This document shows, piece after piece, positions 6,749 to 8,705 of a stretch of DNA of 8,705 bases (positions are counted from its first letter, which is position 1; each line of letters begins with the position of its first letter). Source of the DNA: Ktedonobacter sp. 13_1_20CM_4_53_11 (GTDB taxonomy: Bacteria > Chloroflexota > Ktedonobacteria > Ktedonobacterales > Ktedonobacteraceae); the NCBI GenBank assembly GCA_001919995.1, contig MNIY01000026.1:1-8705 (forward strand). The letters run 5' to 3'. Made by a program: the position numbers and the translations under genes. The notes under the pieces are model-generated. The model was given only the letters and a program-made list of their open reading frames with translations. It ran no database searches and had not been told where the DNA came from.

Positions 6749-6847
6749 AGCGTGATGCTTGTCATGATGCAGCTGCATCGTCTGTGTATCGATCTACGAC
6801 TCCAGCGCGTTGTAGTCGTAAGGAAGTGGCGGTAACGTGAATGCCAT
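6749..6847 (-). pseudogene. N-terminal remnant of a Fe/Mn superoxide dismutase
   Basis: From ATG at 6847 the frame reads MAFTLPPLPYDYNALES, then TAG (6794-6796), then IDTQTMQLHHDKHHA. This is the unmistakable first 33 codons of an iron/manganese superoxide dismutase: the LPPLPY-x-Y-x-AL-E start, and HHDKHH containing the first metal-ligand His at codon 27. The stop at codon 18 replaces the His or Tyr usual after the Glu-x pair, consistent with a TAC or TAT to TAG change. Homology ends at 6749, where Ala-Tyr-Val-Asn-Asn would be expected, and the oxidase's ribosome binding site follows. The remnant keeps its own good site (AAAGGAG, about 6858-6864). No functional enzyme is possible; the other three metal ligands are missing. 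Confidence 0.85.
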
Positions 6848-6862
6848 AGGATGTTTCTCCTT

Positions 6863-6949
6863 TCACTCTACGATCATAGGTGTTGGAGGTTCGTTGCGTA
6901 CCTCTTGAGGCAGTTCGTTCGCATGTTCGTGATACTGATCAAATCCCAT
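6863..6949 (-). pseudogene. 28-codon ORF resembling the start of an encapsulin-associated ferritin-like protein
   Basis: The ATG at 6949 follows an AAAGGA site, and the peptide reads MGFDQYHEHANELPQEVR followed by NEPPTPMIVE and TGA (6863-6865). The first 18 residues resemble the N-terminus of encapsulated ferritin-like proteins (a QYHEP-x-x-ELP-x-E-x-R start), which normally continue into a helix with a Glu-x-x-Glu iron site; that part is absent. The last ten residues look unrelated and may come from the end of another gene joined by deletion. The superoxide dismutase remnant begins 15 bp further on, with its ribosome binding site touching this stop codon. The ferritin assignment is from memory of the family and moderately sure; a genuine small protein is possible. 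Confidence 0.45.
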
Positions 6950-7032
6950 AGGTGTATTCCTTTCTTCTGTCTTTTTGTTTTCTTTTTCACAGGAGCTTGT
7001 TCCAGACGGCACTGTATTTGGTAAAGCCCGGC

Positions 7033-7536
7033 TTAGGGGTCGAACCGATACAGCAGCATCCCCTGGCGGGCGGCGAGCGACTGTCTACCCGGTACTGCAA
7101 AAAGATAGCTTACGGCAAAGAGCGGCGAGCCTCTTTTCGCGCTTTCCTGTTGGAGCTTCTCTGCCAGGCGAGACATAAACGGGGCTGCCGCAAAAATGAA
7201 GACCGCTTTTGCCTCTGGCGGTAAAGGAGTAGACCAGAAGTCACACAGCACAATGTTGACCTGGCCGCCAAAACGCCGGCAGCGGAGCTTTGAAAGCCCC
7301 CACAGCAGCGGGTTCATCTCGTAGCCGTAGGCGACCAGACCGCGATGAACCGCTGCCAGCAAGAACGTGCCATCACCCGAACCCAGGTCGACGACCGTTG
7401 CGCCCTCCGGAAACCTGAGCAGGTCCAGCGCTACAGCAATTTTCCCCCGCGGCGTCGGGACATAGGGCGGGCCAACACATACCGTCAATGCAAACAGGAA
7501 CAGAATTCCCGCCGCCAATACCAATACTAGTCCCAT
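7033..7536 (-). CDS. Membrane-anchored class I SAM methyltransferase, FAM173/ATPSCKMT-like
   Basis: From ATG at 7536 this is 167 residues. A single N-terminal helix (MGLVLVLAAGILFLFALTVC) is followed by a PPYVPTPRGKIAVALDLL linker and the SAM-binding motif I VVDLGSGDGTFLLAA, then YGYEMNPLLWGLSKLR (post I) and VNIVLCDFWSTPLP (motif II region). The order of one helix, Tyr-Val-Pro, DLGSGDG, Y-E-x-NP and D-x-W matches the FAM173 family, whose mitochondrial members methylate a lysine of ATP synthase subunit c or of the ADP/ATP carrier. Here the substrate is unknown; a membrane-proximal lysine is an inference. An upstream GTG (7557) would add MPLRERL but has a poor ribosome binding site, while ATG 7536 has GAGGGA eight bases upstream; the difference does not affect the domain. 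Neighbours are on the same strand with gaps of about 80 and 150 bp. Confidence 0.8.
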   Translation of the reverse strand: MGLVLVLAAGILFLFALTVCVGPPYVPTPRGKIAVALDLLRFPEGATVVDLGSGDGTFLLAAVHRGLVAYGYEMNPLLWGLSKLRCRRFGGQVNIVLCDFWSTPLPPEAKAVFIFAAAPFMSRLAEKLQQESAKRGSPLFAVSYLFAVPGRQSLAARQGMLLYRFDP

Positions 7537-7591
7537 CAGTCTTTCCCTCAGTGGCACGCCGATCTCGGCGGCTTTCGCCCTGGCCGCCCCA

Positions 7592-7638
7592 ACACCGCCA
7601 GCGCCCCTCGGTCGTCAGTACCGGCTTCGTGGCGGTGT
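7592..7638. repeat. 9-bp perfect inverted repeat in the gap before the methyltransferase
   Basis: ACACCGCCA (7592-7600) and TGGCGGTGT (7630-7638) are perfectly complementary, with a 29-base loop. They lie between the stop of the small membrane protein (7688) and the methyltransferase start. A second, shorter GC-rich pair (GGCGGC 7567-7572, GCCGCC 7583-7588) follows. Neither is followed by a T-run, so a simple intrinsic terminator is not supported; an mRNA structure or binding site is possible. Confidence 0.35.
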
Positions 7639-7687
7639 AGGTGGCTCTCTCTTATGTTGTCATGATCTGTTCCACAGGAAGGCAAGG

Positions 7688-7933
7688 CTACGCCGGCAGC
7701 CGGTTCTCGGGCCGGAAGACCTCCCGGCCCAGGGTGACCAGCAGTGTGGCCACCACGCCGACGATCAGGATGGCCCCTGAGGCTCCCCGCAGCGAAGCCA
7801 ATCCACCCAGGAAATTGATCATGGCGAGGACGACCATGGTCAGGCTCACGCCGATCAAGATCACTACGTCGCCGACGAAGAAATTGTAGACGGCCAGGAT
7901 GGCTCTCCAGATGGCTCGCAGGACGCTATTCAT
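7688..7933 (-). CDS. Small two-helix membrane protein, 81 aa
   Basis: The protein has a short amphipathic start (MNSVLRAIWRAILAVYNFFV), a first membrane helix around residues 22-45 (VVILIGVSLTMVVLAMINFL), a short loop, and a second helix around 53-68 (GAILIVGVVATLLVTLG), ending in the charged tail REVFRPENRLPA. I do not recognise a named family. Its ATG overlaps the TGA of the upstream ExxE membrane protein gene (ATGA, 7930-7933), and a GGGGGTG stretch five bases before the ATG can serve as ribosome binding site. This implies translational coupling and a likely shared function, such as an accessory subunit of the larger transporter-like protein. It contains no obvious metal ligands. Confidence 0.75.
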   Translation of the reverse strand: MNSVLRAIWRAILAVYNFFVGDVVILIGVSLTMVVLAMINFLGGLASLRGASGAILIVGVVATLLVTLGREVFRPENRLPA

Positions 7934-8705
7934 TGTTGCACCCCCTTCTCTGGAACGAGTGTGGTAGCCGGCGAGGTCGCTCTTGCCTTCACCAGGCGCG
8001 GCAGGCGCAACCGGATGCCGGTAATCAGCAGGCCCGAGACGACCAGGTAGAGGGCCGCCAGGATGAGCAGAAACAGGTCGGCGAAGGGCCAGGTAATGCC
8101 GAAACTCTCGCCTCCCCAGAAGGTGCCAAAGGTGGTGAGCATGATGCCGACCACAAACTTTAAGCTGTTCTCGGGGATGCGTTTGAGGGGTGCCTGCACT
8201 AGGGCGCCGACCGCGATCACCAGCACGCCTGCCCCCAGCGCACCCAGGGCCGCGTTGCCAATGCCGCCTGCCCCGCTGCCGCCGAAGGAAATGACGATGA
8301 AGGCCACTTCCAGTCCTTCCAGCAGCACCGACTTGAAGGAGAGCAGCACCCCGAACGTATCGAGGCCGGTCTTCGGCGGTTCCCCGCGTGCGCGGGCCTC
8401 GGCCAGGTTGGCTTCGTAGGCGGCCTGTTCATCATGGATGAGTTTGAGCCCGCTGTAACGTTGAATGGCATTCTTGAGCCATTTGAGGCCAAACAACAGC
8501 AGCAAGAAGCCCACCACGAAGCGTAAGACTTCAATGGGCACATAGGTGACTAGGGCTACGCCCAGGGTGGCGACGATCACCGCCAGCACCGCGGCGGCAC
8601 CAAGCGCACCTAGAATCGCACTGCGCCAGGTGGTGGTGATGCCCGCCACCAGCACCAGCGTAAACGCCTCCACAAATTCGACCGCCGAGGCGAGAAAGGC
8701 GGCGA
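7930..8705 (-). CDS. COG4280-like polytopic membrane protein with duplicated ExxE halves (5' end outside window)
   Basis: The visible 257 residues run off the window edge; the frame is open through 8703 (AAFLASAVEFVEAFTLVLVA), so the GTG at 8673 is not the start. About six to seven hydrophobic helices are visible. The two halves repeat: the first has VEFVEA (E9, E12), then VPIEVLRFVVGFLLLLFG; the second has LLEGLEVAF (E129, E132), then IPENSLKFVVGIMLTTFG. A charged cytoplasmic-like loop (about residues 78-112, with HDEQAAYEANLAEARARGEP) joins them. The family resemblance is to COG4280-type predicted membrane proteins. The repeated E-x-x-E in equivalent helices is reminiscent of the REGLE motifs of FTR1-type iron permeases and of GDT1/UPF0016 cation transporters, so metal cation transport is an inference. 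The gene is translationally coupled to the 81-residue membrane protein. Confidence 0.75.
   Translation of the reverse strand, partial: AAFLASAVEFVEAFTLVLVAGITTTWRSAILGALGAAAVLAVIVATLGVALVTYVPIEVLRFVVGFLLLLFGLKWLKNAIQRYSGLKLIHDEQAAYEANLAEARARGEPPKTGLDTFGVLLSFKSVLLEGLEVAFIVISFGGSGAGGIGNAALGALGAGVLVIAVGALVQAPLKRIPENSLKFVVGIMLTTFGTFWGGESFGITWPFADLFLLILAALYLVVSGLLITGIRLRLPRLVKARATSPATTLVPEKGVQQ

Noticed and set aside
5563..6750. Long plus-strand open frame of about 395 codons
   Set aside because: It is antisense to the multicopper oxidase, has no recognisable domain, and is explained by the GC-rich codon pattern of the real gene.
6730..6765. Upstream in-frame ATG adding 12 residues to the multicopper oxidase
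   Set aside because: It has no ribosome binding site and falls inside the superoxide dismutase remnant read in another frame; the ATG at 6729 has AGGAGG at good spacing.
8671..8673. GTG at 8673 as the start of the ExxE membrane protein
   Set aside because: The frame stays open to the window edge, and the upstream codons encode the conserved first part of the E-x-x-E motif (VEFVEA), so the true start lies outside.

Overview
The window looks like an accessory region of a GC-rich bacterial chromosome. The best guess is Chloroflexota, possibly Ktedonobacteria. This rests on the general look of the degraded zinc-ribbon/HTH transposase and of the small ferritin-like and superoxide dismutase remnants; no rRNA or other taxonomic marker is present. 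Nearly all intact genes lie on the minus strand, so transcription runs from right to left.

Layout from left to right: (1) 2-256 (+), the C-terminal end of a helix-turn-helix protein cut by the window edge. (2) 257-1004, about 750 bp with no convincing gene, one weak small ORF and some inverted repeats. (3) 1842-2468 and 1005-1811 (-), a two-gene unit of a Cys-rich DUF1326 protein followed by a DUF2182 polytopic membrane protein, with a perfect 8-bp palindrome upstream at 2534-2552. (4) 2624-2737 (-), a 38-codon remnant of a second copy of the multicopper oxidase, cut off at its 5' side by a transposase pseudogene (+, 2738-3358) that is frameshifted twice and truncated. (5) 3475-4872 (-), an NCS1-type purine/cytosine permease. 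(6) 4942-6729 (-), an intact CotA-like multicopper oxidase with all four copper-binding motifs. (7) Just upstream of the oxidase, two small gene remnants: the first 33 codons of a Fe/Mn superoxide dismutase interrupted by TAG (6749-6847), and a 28-codon ORF resembling the start of an encapsulin-associated ferritin-like protein (6863-6949). (8) 7033-7536 (-), a membrane-anchored SAM methyltransferase resembling the FAM173/ATPSCKMT protein-lysine methyltransferases. (9) 7688-7933 and 7930-8705 (-), a translationally coupled pair: a small two-helix membrane protein and a COG4280-like polytopic protein whose two halves are repeats, each with an E-x-x-E motif resembling that of FTR1-type iron permeases.

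The recurring theme is metals and oxygen: a copper oxidase, a lost second copy, remnants of SOD and possibly ferritin, an ExxE membrane protein, and Cys-rich DUF1326/DUF2182 proteins. The most notable result is the scatter of same-strand gene remnants that keep start codons and Shine-Dalgarno sites between intact genes. It suggests repeated internal deletions and IS-associated rearrangement of a former oxidative-stress/iron cluster. I see no CRISPR array, rRNA or tRNA, and no convincing intrinsic terminator. I do not see a clear-cut new system; the ExxE repeat protein with its small partner, and the DUF1326/DUF2182 pair, are the best candidates for uncharacterised biology.
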